From Polytrichum commune (lineage: Eukaryota > Streptophyta > Polytrichopsida > Polytrichales > Polytrichaceae): DNA of 64,000 nucleotides. Positions within the stretch are counted from its first letter, which is position 1; every line of letters starts with the position of its first letter. The DNA lies in assembly GCA_950295325.1 (NCBI GenBank), contig OX485807.1, positions 36,240,440 to 36,304,439 of the forward strand. The letters are read 5' to 3'. The position numbers and the translations under genes were made by a program. The notes under the pieces were generated by a model. It did no database searches. It saw only the letters and a list, made by a program, of their open reading frames with translations, and was not told where the DNA came from. Shown piece after piece: positions 23,553 to 36,200 of the stretch.

Positions 23553-23760
23553 AGTTACAGATGCACCAGTTTGAGTTTGAGTTTGAGAAACAACTGGTTG
23601 AAGTTCAAGACTCCAAGAAAAGTTATCGATCATTGTTGAGAAATGCAGAGAATACGCCTCAAATCAGTAAAGGAAAACCGGAAGACGTCAGCATGTAATT
23701 AAGCGATGAGACTCGGAAACACTAGGATCTCGATCGATGATGCCTGAAAATAACCCCCCG
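23553..23760 (+). repeat. Exon-like repeat, best-preserved of three copies
   Basis: An open segment encodes FEFEFEKQLVEVQDSKKSYR and then LLRNAENTPQISKGKPEDVS before a TAA at 23696-23698. Two diverged copies with in-frame stops lie at about 29275-29465 and 38640-38840. The composition (acidic/basic heptad-like) looks like the C-terminal end of a real protein, although I do not recognise it. Shared DNA landmarks are 'gttgaagttcaagact', 'gcctcaaatcagtaaagga' and 'gactcggaaacactaggatc'. Either a transposon-carried gene fragment or a repeat with an accidental frame. Confidence 0.55.
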
Positions 23761-24307
23761 GGACATTTGATCCAAAGTGCAATGCAATGAATCTGGTACT
23801 TGCTCAGGTGATGCTGCCAACTTCAACGAGAACTTGAATGGCACACGAACTGCCTCCCGATTCAAATCACCAACCTTCCTTCCATCCCCAAATCTATTCA
23901 ATGATCTTCAACTTTGACTGGCATCGATCTGATGTTGGCTAATTTAAGTAGCGCTCTCAAGAAAAGCGTTCGTAGTTAGAGTACTTACTCATGAGCATCA
24001 GTAAATTACACTTGTATTTCAAATTCAAGCATTCATGTTGCAGCAGATTTCCTGTCTGCTTGAAAGTGGTGTGCTTAAATAGACTTCCCATCATTCCCTC
24101 CGGTATGTGGGCCTCTCTTTCTCTTTCTCTTTTTCTGTTTTTCCTTCTTCTTTGAAGTCAAAGGAAAAAAGCTTTATTTCATTGCTTATTTTATTTCGGA
24201 GTTTCGGGAGAGAGAGAGAGTGAAGGAGTTATCGTATACGGGCGTACCTCCCATCCATCCAACATAAACAATTGACCCCCTATAGGTCTGTTCCCGTTTC
24301 ACATAAT

Positions 24308-24462
24308 ATAATTCAAATCCATAACAATGTTCTGCGGGACTAACCATATTCCACAGAACAATCCTGGATATTCTCCACATTCAATCTATATGTGGGGAAT
24401 ATTCTGTGGAATAGCGTTAGTCCCACAGAACACTATTATGAATCTGAATAATATTATGCATC
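24308..24462. mobile_element. Foldback MITE with near-perfect hairpin
   Basis: Left arm contains 'tgttctgcgggactaacc' and 'atattccacagaac'; right arm contains 'ttctgtggaatagcgttagt' and 'cccacagaaca'. The arms are about 55-60 nt each and meet around 'ttcaatctata'. There is no coding capacity. It is typical of a small foldback MITE; such hairpins can be processed to small RNAs, which is inference here. Confidence 0.8.
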
Positions 24463-24534
24463 TACTCAAATAAACTAATTCGGAACCTTTAAATTTAATT
24501 CTAATATCAAATTGTTAAAAGAAAAGTAACTTGT

Positions 24535-24765
24535 GTGCTGCATATTATTTCAGCCCAAATATGTGGGCCTTCTATGGTCGCTCTTCTCAATCATACACCT
24601 ATATTTGGTTGTAAATGGAAAGGCTTGTACTACAAAAAAAAAAGAAAAAAAAAAGACACGTGTTATGGCGAGATTGGACTAAGTACTCAAAATATAGACA
24701 CCGTTATAGGTTCAATAATTAACACAATTGGAGGTTCTATGCCATGATCACAAAAAGAGAAAGAG
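24535..24765 (+). repeat. Dispersed 'ACACCTATATTTG' family copy
   Basis: Family landmarks: 'cctatatttggttgtaaatg', an A-rich patch followed by 'gacacgtgttatggcgagat', 'gtactcaaaatatag' and 'aggttcaataattaacacaa'. It is closely followed by the PIF/Harbinger-like element at 24869. Confidence 0.6.
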
Positions 24766-24868
24766 AATGTTGGCTTTGATCTTCAATGTCATCTTGACTC
24801 CAGATGTGGAATTTGAAATGACAATACGCATGATTTGCACATGCTACCACGATGCACAACAATACTTA

Positions 24869-25366
24869 GGGCCGCTTCACACACGAGCCAAGAGCCGTGA
24901 CCATGAATTGTGAGAGCCCAAAAAGAAAGTGTCCAAAGGTTGTCCCAAGACACCCCCAGAATCATGTAGTGTGGTCACGGACCCTCAAGTGTAGTGTGAA
25001 GTCATATGTGACCGGGCCCTCGACCAGATGCTATTTCAATGGATTTCTATTCATGCGGGTCCTCGTGCATGATACAATAGAATAAATCAACTGTTGTGAG
25101 CATTCGGAGTGCCATGGTCTTCCGGTTTTGTGTTAGGCCTACCTCCAAGAGATGGTTTTAAAAAATAATCCAAGTGACCATGAAACATGATCCATTCGAT
25201 GCCATGTAGAGATCCATGTAGACTTTACATCCGTATGCATTCACATACTCCGTTGGTCCCTCAAGTGTAGTGTGAAGCGAACTTGGACCGGCTCCGCCCT
25301 TTCCACCAATGAGAGTGCTTGAAGCGTAATGGTCACGGGCTGTCAGTCTCGTGTGTGAAGTGGCCC
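24869..25366. mobile_element. PIF/Harbinger-type (Tourist-like) MITE, 498 bp
   Basis: Terminal inverted repeats of about 39 bp: left starts 'gggccgcttcacacacgag' and runs to 'gccgtgaccat'; right ends 'ctcgtgtgtgaagtggccc' and starts with 'atggtcacgggct'. Both sides carry TTA (24866-24868 and 25367-25369), the three-base TWA target duplication typical of PIF/Harbinger elements, whose TIRs also commonly begin GGGCC. There is no transposase. A diverged relative is at 41874-42282. Confidence 0.88.
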
Positions 25367-25399
25367 TTAATCCAATCCAATGGGCAAAGTGCATGTGGA

Positions 25400-26930
25400 G
25401 TTGGAAATGCCTACCATATGCCACATGCTTTATGTGGACCTTGCTCAAATTAGTGGCAGGAGTCCCATGAATAATAAGAGAGCTTAAAATAGCACCACCC
25501 AATGAGGGGTTTGGAAGCAAAGGATATGGCTAGGAGAATTGGGAATATTAGGACCTATTTCTAGGTCATAGGTTCATTCCTCGGACAATCGTCATTGTTG
25601 AAACTACATTGGAGGCTATGTTCGGGGAAAACTGACGGCTAGTTCATTATCAGCCGATGGATTTCCCCTCATGGCTGGTCCAAATTTCCAACCATCGGAT
25701 GGCAATCCGACTGTAATCTCAATCCTCCGGCAATTAGCCGATGGACCAGAAAATGTCCCGGAAATGTAGCCGGTTCTTATGGTGAGTTACTGGATTTCAG
25801 TCGGAAGCATCCAAAGCGCTATTTGTCTGGGGCATATGATGATGCACTTGAGGAAGTACCCTAAACCTTAAACTTCTTGAATTATGCAACCTTTCCATGA
25901 CCAAATCCAATTGCTTCTATGAAGAATTGGGGGACCCTTGGCCTTCAAGCGGTGAAGGCATTGCTAGGTTCAATTCCTGCCAAGGATATTAACTCTTCAA
26001 ATTTAAAGTTTTGAACATGCCTTTCTTTTCACTTATTCAAGATTTTGTACTAAGAAATGATTTCTTATAACTTTTCATACATTTTTTAAACAATTAGTGC
26101 CGATATGAATTCCATTTAAGCGGATATTGGCCAATGAAAATATGAAAATATAGGCAATTGGCCGATTGATTTTACAAAAGACCGGCTCTTGCCGATGTAA
26201 ATTGGAAAAAATCCGACCCTTCGTAGCAACTACCAGCAATTAGCCACTAAGGCTTCAAAAACTTCCCGAACTCTGATTGGAGGATGCATTGGAAAATGGA
26301 GATTATCAAAGTGATATTTTGTGTAAATATACAAGCAACTTGATGGATTTGGACGAACAAACCCATATTCGTTTCCTTATTGGATGCCTAAATCCTTGCC
26401 TGCAAGGAACCAATGTACAGGTTGTTTCGTCCCAGCCCAACTTGATGTAGTCCACATAAGCGATCTTGTAATCTTCTTGTGATTACTAGGTGACGACCAT
26501 AATAAGATTGCATATGACCCATGTTTCTATAGGGTAAGTCATGGAGAGCACCAAAATCAACATGCACATTGATTTTAAAATGCCATACTTTGAAACTTAC
26601 ATATACAATGCAACAATTGCATGCCTTTTAATTTCATTGTAATGCTTGTTTCATCACTTGTTGGCACTTGTTCATTTTCCCCTTGGAATAAGTACTCAAT
26701 TAGTCATAATTGGTCGTAATCTTGAAATTTAGTAGAGCTCTAATAAACAAAATATTTGAGGGCAAGGGAACACCCAAGGAATCCATAAGTAAGGCGGGGA
26801 GGAATGGAAAGAGAAAGGGAAGAAGATTTCACTTGTTTTGATAGACTATATCTCGTCAACTTCCCAATGATACATGACACTAATGTCTAGAGGTTTCTTT
26901 CTCTAACTAAGTTATGGGAAATTGTACGTG
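25400..26930. other. Intergenic stretch without recognised gene
   Basis: Between 25600 and 26270 the words 'gccgat', 'ggccgat' and 'ttagccgatgga' recur on both strands, suggesting a very degenerate inverted or dispersed repeat. No open frame with a recognisable motif is present. Confidence 0.4.
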
Positions 26931-26940
26931 GGATCTACTA

Positions 26941-28001
26941 CAGTCTAACCTTGATAATGTCACTCTTGTTAATAAAACACCTTGATATTGTCACCTAAAA
27001 GTTTGAAACCGATTTTCAAAGTGTAAAACTCCCTCGTTATTATCCCTATCACCCTTGGTAATGTCACTATTTTTTTTCCAAAATCCGTAGTGTAAATGTG
27101 ATAATACCAAGTATGGATGGATTGTATGTGATGGTTGGATGGACAGATTGTAGTAGCCGAAAGGGTCATGCGCCGCCCCTGTGATAAATGCAATGCTATT
27201 CTTGGAACTTGATCGTGCACCAACCCTGAACGGTGTTGTCTATACACGGCACTCAAAGGTGTTGTCTTTTCACGGCGTTGTCAAGACTTCTCGGCCTCTA
27301 TGCACCCCACCTTCCGTCACATGTGTTCAAATGTGTGTCTATTCACGGTGTTTTCACGGTGTTTTCACGGTGTTCACGCATGTGGGCACAAGAAGAAAAA
27401 GAAGAAACCAAGGAATTTTGTTTCACGGAGCTAGAATTGGGGTTTATGGAAGGTACTCACATTTGGGAAGTAGAGGGAGATCCCCAATTTTGTTTAGCAA
27501 AATTTGTAAACTAAGTTAGAGGGTTGTTTATCACTGGTTAATTAGTTTGGGCGCCCATCTGATTCATTTCCTAGATGTTTTGAATTTTATGGCTAGCCAA
27601 GGTTCTCAGATTTTCAACACTCTGGAGTTGTTAGGAATGGAAAAAATCCATGACAAACTCATTAGAATTGGTGTTGCACATTTAACATCAACAAAACAAT
27701 GTGACATTAGAAGCTTCTTTGTCTCTTGTGAGAGGTCTTTACCTTATCTGAATGACACATTATGATGTGCTCTTGTTGTTATTCACAAATTTGAATTAGA
27801 TTTTACATTCAAAAACATTGAAGTCTCGTATTTGTTATTTTCTTTTTAAAATTATATATTTATATATATTTTGTACTTTTTTTTTGATAATATCACATTA
27901 TGCACAAATCTTCAAAATGTGACATTATCAAATATGTCACACCTTGTTTATATCACTCTTTTTGGTGAAACGGATGGTGTGACATTATCAAGGTTAGATT
28001 G
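26941..28001. mobile_element. Tc1/mariner (pogo-like) TIR element, 1061 bp, non-autonomous
   Basis: Left end 'cagtctaaccttgataatgt' plus cac; right end is its reverse complement, 'gacattatcaaggttagatt' plus g. TA flanks both sides (26939-26940 and 28002-28003). The TIR and TA target resemble plant pogo/Lemi-type elements. Inside there is no DDE transposase. There is a short frame at 27233-27514 (93 residues) rich in 'ttcacggtgtt' repeats and a patch at 27547-27765, neither recognised. Sub-terminal repeats 'aatgtcactattttttttcc' and 'aatgtgacattatcaaat' are seen. Confidence 0.87.
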
Positions 28002-29274
28002 TACAAAAATGATGATAAGTACTGTGGGCAAATGAATAGTGTGATATACCCTAAGCATCCCCTATAGTGTGGCCCATTGTATACAACATCTTGCATGAAA
28101 ATATTTCACATCCCTAGTTGCACTTGTAATTTTCTCCCATGATATATCCAACCCCTTCCCCTAGGATGGAAGTCAAGTTTGAAATACCCAACATTTCAAT
28201 CCAATATAAACATTGTAGCCTACATTTTGTGGACCCTTGATGTCAAATAGTGTGTGGGTTGGCATATAGATAGAAAAGTCAGCCTCAATTATGACAAGCA
28301 TGAAGAAAGAGTCACTTCGCCTGCAGGTTACTGCCACCTTTCGGCGGTGGACTCTATGTAACAGACCATGCCAATGGGTTGGCATACAGTGTGCACCCTT
28401 AATTATTAACATCAAAGGTCCATGTTGTAGTTTACAATATTTCTTTTAGATTAAGAATAGTGTGAGCTTGAAATACTTCCAAACCTAGGAGAAGGGAGGT
28501 TGGTTTATCATGGGGCAATGACAACTAAAATTAGGGTTGCATGCCATCTTTATGCTTAATAATGTATATTGTGGACCATACAATAAGGTTGTCATAGGTT
28601 TATCACACTACATATATGCTTGCATTATTTTACCATAATCATTGTTGTGTGACCCCATGTTTACCATGATGGGTGGGCGAGAGGGAATTATCACATATGA
28701 GCAAACCTCTCATCCATACAATAATTGACATTTAAGTATATTTGGACCAACCACTTGTCCAAAAATAATGCAGGACGTGCACTTATGGGAACAAAAAACA
28801 TCAAACGACAATAGCAAAAACAACAACACAACAACCACAACATTGAATGTTTGTATTCCATGTTTGCCAACCACGATGTTTGTGTAATTCTGCCATCTAG
28901 TGCACATCATGTTGGTTGTTGGAATTGTTCAAAGTTCATGCATAAATGCACATATACTCAAATCTTGGTTCAATATGAAAACTAACCCCCTGTAGGTATG
29001 TGGATGATTAACCTCACATGACTTAGAATAGGTTATTCTGAGATCTATAAGATTCATTCAAGGTCGAGTCAACTAAATAAAATAACATCAAGACTACATA
29101 CTATTTAAGGGGTTTTATGTTGGATGAATGAGAGGTACTCCCATAAGCAATAAGCTTAATCCCCTCTTGTGTGATTGACGTATTGGAAGCAAGGCAAGAT
29201 ACATAGAGGTAAATATATTAGACATCATGCAAAGTGAAGAGTATGAATCCATGCATGGCCGAGCAATGAATGGG

Positions 29275-29465
29275 GAGAACTGATTGCTACTTACACATGA
29301 CCCAGTTGAGTTTGAGAAGTAACCGGTTGAAGTTCAAGACTTCAAGAATATTACCAATTCTTTACAATTAATCTATAGAATATACCTCAAATTAATAAGG
29401 AAAATTTGAAAGATCACAACATGTAACTGGTTGGACTTGGAAACATTCAGATTTTGACCAATAAA
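29275..29465 (+). repeat. Exon-like repeat, copy 2 (with stops)
   Basis: Diverged copy of the 23553-23760 segment: 'cagttgagtttgagaagt', 'ggttgaagttcaagacttca', 'cctcaaattaataaggaaa' and 'ggacttggaaacattcag'. The reading frame is broken by stops. Confidence 0.6.
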
Positions 29466-29560
29466 GCGCACAAATCTCGTCAGACATTGGGCCTGAGGCA
29501 TTTTCCTAAACACAGAAAGGTGTTGGTGTGGATTCCCAAAGGCCATGCAATTACCTAATA

Positions 29561-29892
29561 CACCTTAACCTCCGTAATGTCACTCCCTCTCTTATATTTG
29601 AAACCCTAGGGATTAGATTTGCTTAGTTTAAACTTCCCTCCTTGTTGTCACATTTCTTTTCCATATATCACATGTTTTGACATTGGAATAATCTCCACAA
29701 AATTCAAATCACACACTCGCATGCATCACGTTGTCATCATTGTCAACACTATAATGTTGACTTTGTGCTATTCCATAATGTCACATGCTACACTAATTCT
29801 CTACTATCACACACCCATGTTTACACTACAAACCTCCTTAATATCATGTTCACTTTAGTTGCCAGATGCGTGATATTAGGGAGGTTAGTGTG
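29561..29892. mobile_element. MITE of 332 bp related to the mariner-like element
   Basis: Left end 'caccttaacctccgtaatgt' plus cac; right end reads, reversed, 'cacactaacctccctaatat' plus cac. The left flank is TA; the right flank is not clearly TA. The TIR core TAACCT..GTAATGTCAC resembles that of 26941-28001, so the two probably belong to related families. Confidence 0.75.
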
Positions 29893-30911
29893 TGCCTATC
29901 CCATGAGTTCCATGGGTCCAGATGATGCCTGAGGCAATACACTAATTACGGTAAATACCCATGGGCCACAATAATAATGAGATACTGACGCTTAAAACAT
30001 TGGGAATAATAATGTGGATGCAAAAAATTTACTAACTCACACTATATAGCATTAGAGTTCCAAGAAACAAATGGTGGCATCTCTTTGAAATCTTCATCTT
30101 TTCATGAAAAACAATCTTCTTTGTGAAGTTTCTCGATTTCTTTGTAAAGACACCAAGGTTGTCTCCTAACTCTTTGGCCATTGGGCTACAATGACTAATC
30201 AATAATTAACTACATATACCATCAAGAAACATATTTATGTCAATTTTTGATGTTCCTCGATTCTTGAATTCAGGAAATTAGTCTTTCTTGCTCTTTGCAT
30301 TTCATTCTCAATTGCTTTCGATTGATATGTTTCATACAACTGGAATTGGAAGAATGAGAACATGGTTAGTGGTTGAAGATTCAAACGTAACTAGCCTTGC
30401 ATGTCGTTTTCATGCGTGATGGTGTATATAGTGTGGGCCACACTGTAGATGCAAAGGAGAGTCACATTATACACATGTCCAAAAAATTCAGCACAATCAA
30501 TCGTACTCTAGAGACTCATCTCACAAAATGGGAAATCAATGAATTTGGCTTGATTAACAAGGATGAATATAAAGTTCAATGCAAACTATACCAAGTAGCG
30601 ATTTTATTGACACCCAAAATTTGTTACCCTATATTTAGCCCATGACTAGATACACTCGACATCTGATTTAGTGTGGCCCGCAATATTCATCACAATCATC
30701 ATGGACCCACATTAATTGTCTTGCAAGCACTAGGTGGCGACAACAAAGTGTGTCATTTGACACTTGGTGCTACGTGGCAAAGTTGAAGACCACTTTAATT
30801 TACATGGCACACAAATTTTATGCCACATCAAACCGGGATTAAATCTCATGATTAGTATCGTGATTTAGATTACAACTTCCACAACATAAGTGTGTCATGC
30901 AGCACAAAGTG

Positions 30912-31050
30912 TGTACTACACCGATATCACCTATTAGTGTGGTTTACCATTTAGTAATAACGTGATGCTATAACTCTATTCTAAGAATATGGCACCACAT
31001 AACTCCAAATGTTATACTAATATGCTATTAGGTGATGGCGGTGTAGTTAT
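30912..31050. mobile_element. Small TIR element with ACTACACCG ends
   Basis: Left 'actacaccgatatcacctat' plus tag; right ends 'ctattaggtgatggcggtgt' plus agt, its imperfect reverse complement. About 139 bp, without coding capacity. The terminus resembles the start of the CACTA-like element at 40250. Confidence 0.65.
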
Positions 31051-31490
31051 CATGCTACAAGGGGCACTCTTCTTTTGAACATTTTCACACAATACTCCAA
31101 CATTAAATGAAGAAATGGTCGCAGTATCTACCTTACATCTTTAGTTGCTCCATTGGTATCTAGATTTCTATTATGATTTTTTAAGACAAAATGAAATATT
31201 CTAAGCATATTCTGTTATCATTCTAGCTTGGGAGGGAATTATAGAATCTAAGCTTCATGTGTAGAGGTTTGTATGCACAAAATCCAGTTATTTTAGGCAA
31301 TTTACAAATGAATGGATTGTTTGTGTTTGACAAAATATTCTCAAAGTCCTTGATTTGAAGCTTAGAGTTCATTGTCCAGTCTCAATTCTTGTTGAACATG
31401 CAAACTTAACCTTCCCCATTGGTTTTTCTACATACATACATACATATTGCCCAGAAACCATACAAGGTCATTGGGACCTGTAACATGATA

Positions 31491-31773
31491 CTCCCTCTGT
31501 CCCAAAATGATTGTCCTACCTCGTAAATTTTTTTATCCCAAAATGATTGTTCGGTTTATCTGTCCGGTTGGAAATTTGAGGTTCAAAGTCAAATATTTTC
31601 TTGCCAAACTTTCATCATCAAGAAGTCTTTTGACACTGCAACTTAGGAGGGTGTGTCAGAGTAGTTGTTGTTTTTTATTTTAAGAGTCATACTTACAACT
31701 ATTTGTCAATGGTCAGTGGGCCTTAATCTCGCCAAACTTAGGAACATGAACAATCATTTTGGGACAAAGGGAG
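31491..31773. mobile_element. Stowaway MITE, 283 bp
   Basis: Left TIR 'ctccctctgtcccaaaatga', right TIR 'tcattttgggacaaagggag', flanked on both sides by TA (31489-31490 and 31774-31775). CTCCCTCYGT.CC with a TA target duplication is the diagnostic end of plant Stowaway elements. Internal sequence includes a sub-terminal repetition 'tcccaaaatgattgttcgg'. Confidence 0.95.
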
Positions 31774-32514
31774 TAACTAGGGGCAACTCTCTTATATGGA
31801 CATGGTGCAAACACACAACCCCAACAAAGATAAGATGCTTGAGCATTTTCAACTAAGCAACACAAACAAAGACTTGATTTGTTGACAATTATTTCACTAA
31901 ACCTCAAGCACGTGTTGAATATGGTTGAAAAAAAAACAAAATGGTCCTAATCCTATCAGCTTCTTCAAATTTCTTCTAAGCCTCATGTTACTACACTTTT
32001 CCCCAATAAAAGAGATGTCATGTCTCATGGGGTTCTTACTACAACACTAAGACTTAGACCATCATTTTTTTTGGAAAATCACAACTTTTAGCTGGATTAT
32101 TCTCATGCATGAGGTAAGTGGCAGGCAAACCTGAACAATGTTATGTTGATCATGATCAACACGTTGGATTGATTGATGTACGGTGTGGTCAATGCATGCT
32201 ATAATGCACTAATTGGTGGACCATGTGGAAAAAAATGGAAGTGAAGATGTTTTAGATAGTGTGGCGTTGTGTGCTTAAGTTAATGATTACTTCAAGATTA
32301 GCAATCATGTTTGTAAAGCAAGAAACGGGAGGCAGAGTAGATTAGCATAGGAAGCACACAACAAGCAAGCAAGCAAGTACACCCACATTTTGCTAATTAG
32401 TGGGACTCGGGGACCGTCTTGTGAAGCAAGTTAGCATATTAAATGGAACTAATTGTTGCATCACCATGGCTTTGGCTAAAGCCACACCCTTAGGGTGCAA
32501 GCAATAAGATATGT

Positions 32515-32950
32515 GTGCCTTATGTGGTCACTCCTCTTGCTTGGACACCTATATTTGACTGGTAGATGGCAAGGCATTTAATTAAGAACGTACATTGAAA
32601 AAAACACATGTTATGATGAGATCGGGACTTTGCGCTCAATAATATAGAGAATATCACACGTTCAATGATTAACGCAAGTGGGATGGCTATATAATCACTT
32701 GAAGTGAAAGAAATCTTCACTTGATTTCTTACAACTTTTGCATATGCTCCTCTTTTATGAAACATGAAATGTTGATCGTCATGATTTGCAATTGCTGACC
32801 ACATGAGACGATTTTGCGATTCGATCCAACGACCAAAACGGTTTGAGGAAAGTGGCTATGGCCTCGATTTGGACTTGGTACCCATCTTGTACTAGTCGAG
32901 TGCTTCATATCCTAGGACAAGTGGGCTAGTCTTAAACATTAACCGTGTGC
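32515..32950 (+). repeat. Dispersed family copy, degraded
   Basis: Contains 'ttggacacctatatttgac', 'aacacatgttatgatgagat', 'cacacgttcaatgattaacg' and, further on, 'gcttcatatcctaggacaag', which corresponds to the right end of the family. Confidence 0.6.
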
Positions 32951-35900
32951 AAAGAACTATAGAGTGTCCAAATGTTAAACTAAACAGTCGATGTGAGCGT
33001 TTTTACAAGGTGTGAACATTAAAAGGTATTTCACTTTGACCAAACTAAACATCATTGATGTTCATGCAACGTTTGCATTGGAGTGGCAACCATCAATTGG
33101 AGTCGACACACTCACATGAACCCCAGACACAACAAAAAACATGATCACTTCCCACTTTGACGTTTTCTATTCATCTCCAAATTGCACAGCTCGTATGTCT
33201 ATGGGTAGAGTCCACAATAACTTGATGTTTATGGTTATTTTGATTGCAGATGAATGAAGTTGGTGAGGTAAATGTAGGGAAGAAATCATCCGTCAATCAA
33301 AAATGGGTTGCTTGGGAAGTTAGGGGTTCGGGGACGCCAACTTCTTAGCTCCATGGGTGCGGTGGGGCTACTAATAAGGTCTATGCCTCCGGGTTCATAA
33401 AACAAAAGGTTGGTGAGATTGCCGCCTTTCCAATCAAGCAAGGGACCAATAGGCTAACCCGGTCGGACTTTTCTCATTGCTAAAAGCTGTACTAACTCGA
33501 GGGTCATGTCCCACCTATTAATAATCTCTCAAAGTAGGCATCTTCAATTTGCCGGGATTCAAGAAATTAGGTCGCCCCACACTAATTTAGCGACATCCCA
33601 CACTATTTTGAGTATGCATTATTGTAGTAACAAAATACAAGGTGATAATTTAAATTGTTGTTGCTATATGGATGAATGATCAAAGTTAGAAAGTTGAGTG
33701 CTAGGATTTTCACCCAAGGTGAAGGTTGTATGGGTAAAGAGGCACCCTATTCACAAAGGCAACTTAACTGCACATATCAATGTAGTTGTGTTGGAATTGA
33801 TCATAGTTAGATTGAGTTGACATGAAAGTTGGCTTTGAAAACCTTGAATTAGTCTAGATGAAGGCATGTGATATGAATCGGCCAAAAACCTATAGGGGTT
33901 TAGTTTTATATGTTGCATGAATGAAATGTATGATCCTGACACAAGGCTGACACTCCCTGAAAATTAGAGACAACGTGCGGCCAAAGATGGGGTCTTTTTT
34001 CATGATGGTGTCAAAAAAAATAAGCCCCACACAATACGTGACTTTAAGGTCAAAACAATATAGGTCGTTATAAAATCCATGAAATTAGGTTTATATTATT
34101 TCTAAGATACCATGGTTTAAGAATTTAAGAATTTTAAAACTACAAAAAGGTTATAGTGTATAAATCCCCCCACCTTGTCCGTAGTGGGTGAAAAATTGTT
34201 GATAGAAGAAAAATGGTTGAAGCACTTAGGATGATGGGTTTAGGTAAGCAACGTGAAAGAGTTTGGTTTAGGTCATGACATTGCATTATGAGAGGTTGGT
34301 ATTTTGTTGGCATCTACAAACTGTATACCTTCTAGCAGATCGGTGTTGGCACATTTGTTTTTTTGTTTTTTGCTTTTTTCACTTGAATAAAAATGCAATA
34401 GAATTTCTATCACTTTGCTTGGGGATGCCATTGCTTATGCTTCCTTGATAAATGCATTTCATGTTGCTCTTAAGTGTGTATCAATTTTTTGTATGTATGT
34501 TTCGTGTGTACGTTTTGTGTTGTGGCTTTATAAAATTGCTTTGAGGCTAAACCACTTTGCAATAAATTATTGGCTTTGCCTTTTGAGATGGTTTTTGAAA
34601 TGAGCCAAAGTTTGGCCTCAGTTAGACGACCAACTAGAATTGGCCGCATGTGAAAGATAATCATAGGGCATAGCATTCTTGCTCACAAGCAATTAAAAGA
34701 CCCATTCAATTTGTGAGCAAGATAATACCCCCCCCCCCCCCCCCACACAAACAATTATACCCTTGCTGCACGTGGTTTCTGTGAGTCACACTAAGTGTCA
34801 GCCCCGTGGTTCCTATGCGATTCCATAAATCACTCTCTTTGTTACGGTCCTCTCGACTTCACCATATGTGAAGGCTAGTTTCATCATATGGTACTCAAAA
34901 ACATTAACTAGGATTGCATTCATTTCAAACACAAGTTAGCGATATACAAAAAGATCTATTATACATTTTGGAGCTTTGGAACGACTGCAACATTGACTTT
35001 GACGCAATTGCTTGCAATGGTAGGTGGACATTGATGCTTTAACGGCTACATGTTGAGCATACGGTGCGGGGATAACTTGGGAAATTAATTATGAGGCACT
35101 ATACATGCACTCTAGCAACAAACCGGAATGGCATGAGTCCAAACTAATAATATTTCCACAGTTCTTCTCTTTTCAACATGCATTTGGGTATCTTACAATC
35201 TCTATATGCAAAAATGTCACCCATAATTGGTCTCCAAACTTGAATGCTTCCTCCATCCATTCCTCATTCATTGTACGCACTTGCTTTCATCCTTCACCTA
35301 ATCCATCTATAAACTTGTGCACTTGTTACAACCTTGATATTATATTAGCACATAGATTCACAACAAATTCTTGTTCAAGACGCTATAAATTGTCTCCAAA
35401 TACCGTAGGTAATAAGCATGTTCATCACTTTCAAGCCGAAATGTTAAATTTCTCAAGGTGACACTTGGGTTATTCTAGACGTTCCAACCAATAGAAAGGT
35501 GACATGTGGCACTTTACACACAATTTGAATCAAATTGCATCGAATGTGCTTATCATCTATGGCACATTGAGTTTCCAATTCCGCACCATTTCTTGTTTAA
35601 TAACCTAGGCCTATAGTCTCCACAAACATGGACACTATAAACTCAAAAGTTTACATTTAGTTTTGATGAACGCTATCTATATATACTCCAAACTTACGAC
35701 ATCTCCCATTTCCATCTCGGTTACCTAAGTACGAAACGTCGAAACCGACCCGCACGTTGGATAACTTATGAAGCTTCGGTAACTTATAGAATCTCGAATT
35801 CTTGTCCACAAGATATGGTGGGTAAAGTGAACTAGTACACATGTTGATTCTTGTCCCTTCCACCTTTATATGATACCTAGAACTCCGATAGACAAGCCTA

Positions 35901-36040
35901 AACTTCACTTTAGTGCCGGCCCTTGGTGGTGGTTAAGGACACAATTAAGGACACGACTAAGTGCCGGCCCTTGTTGGTAGTTAAGGACACAATTAATTAT
36001 ATATGGTGAGCTTGTATAATGTGCTCAACGTCAAACTTAA
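32950..36040. other. Intergenic, no gene supported
   Basis: Several open frames of 60-118 codons occur on both strands (the longest at 35105-35461 plus; another at 35657-35908 minus). None has a recognisable domain or credible splice context. A C(17) run is at 34728-34744. A short tandem duplication with 'gtgccggcccttg' and 'ggttaaggacacaatta' lies at about 35913-35998. Confidence 0.4.
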
Positions 36041-36044
36041 CAAT

Positions 36045-36200
36045 AATATGGACACCTATGTTTGTGTAGGTCTAAGAATGGTATAAAAAATGCATGTGTT
36101 CAAAAGAGAGTGGATTGTGGACTACGTGCTCAAAATATGTTGATCATTCTTGGTTCAATCTTGGGCACTTCATAAGCGACATATTAGAAATAGGGTGAGA
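36045..36200 (+). repeat. Dispersed family copy, left part
   Basis: Contains 'tggacacctatgtttgtgta', 'gcatgtgttcaaaagagagt' and 'ggactacgtgctcaaaatat', aligning with the left half of the copy at 60195-60560. Confidence 0.65.

Noticed and set aside
35105-35461. 118-codon plus-strand frame
   Set aside because: The longest frame in its region, but Ser/His/Asn-rich, without domain, promoter or splice context; compatible with chance in AT-rich DNA.
35657-35908. 83-codon minus-strand frame with a mildly protein-like composition
   Set aside because: No motif, no homologue recalled and no splice context; not strong enough to report as a gene.
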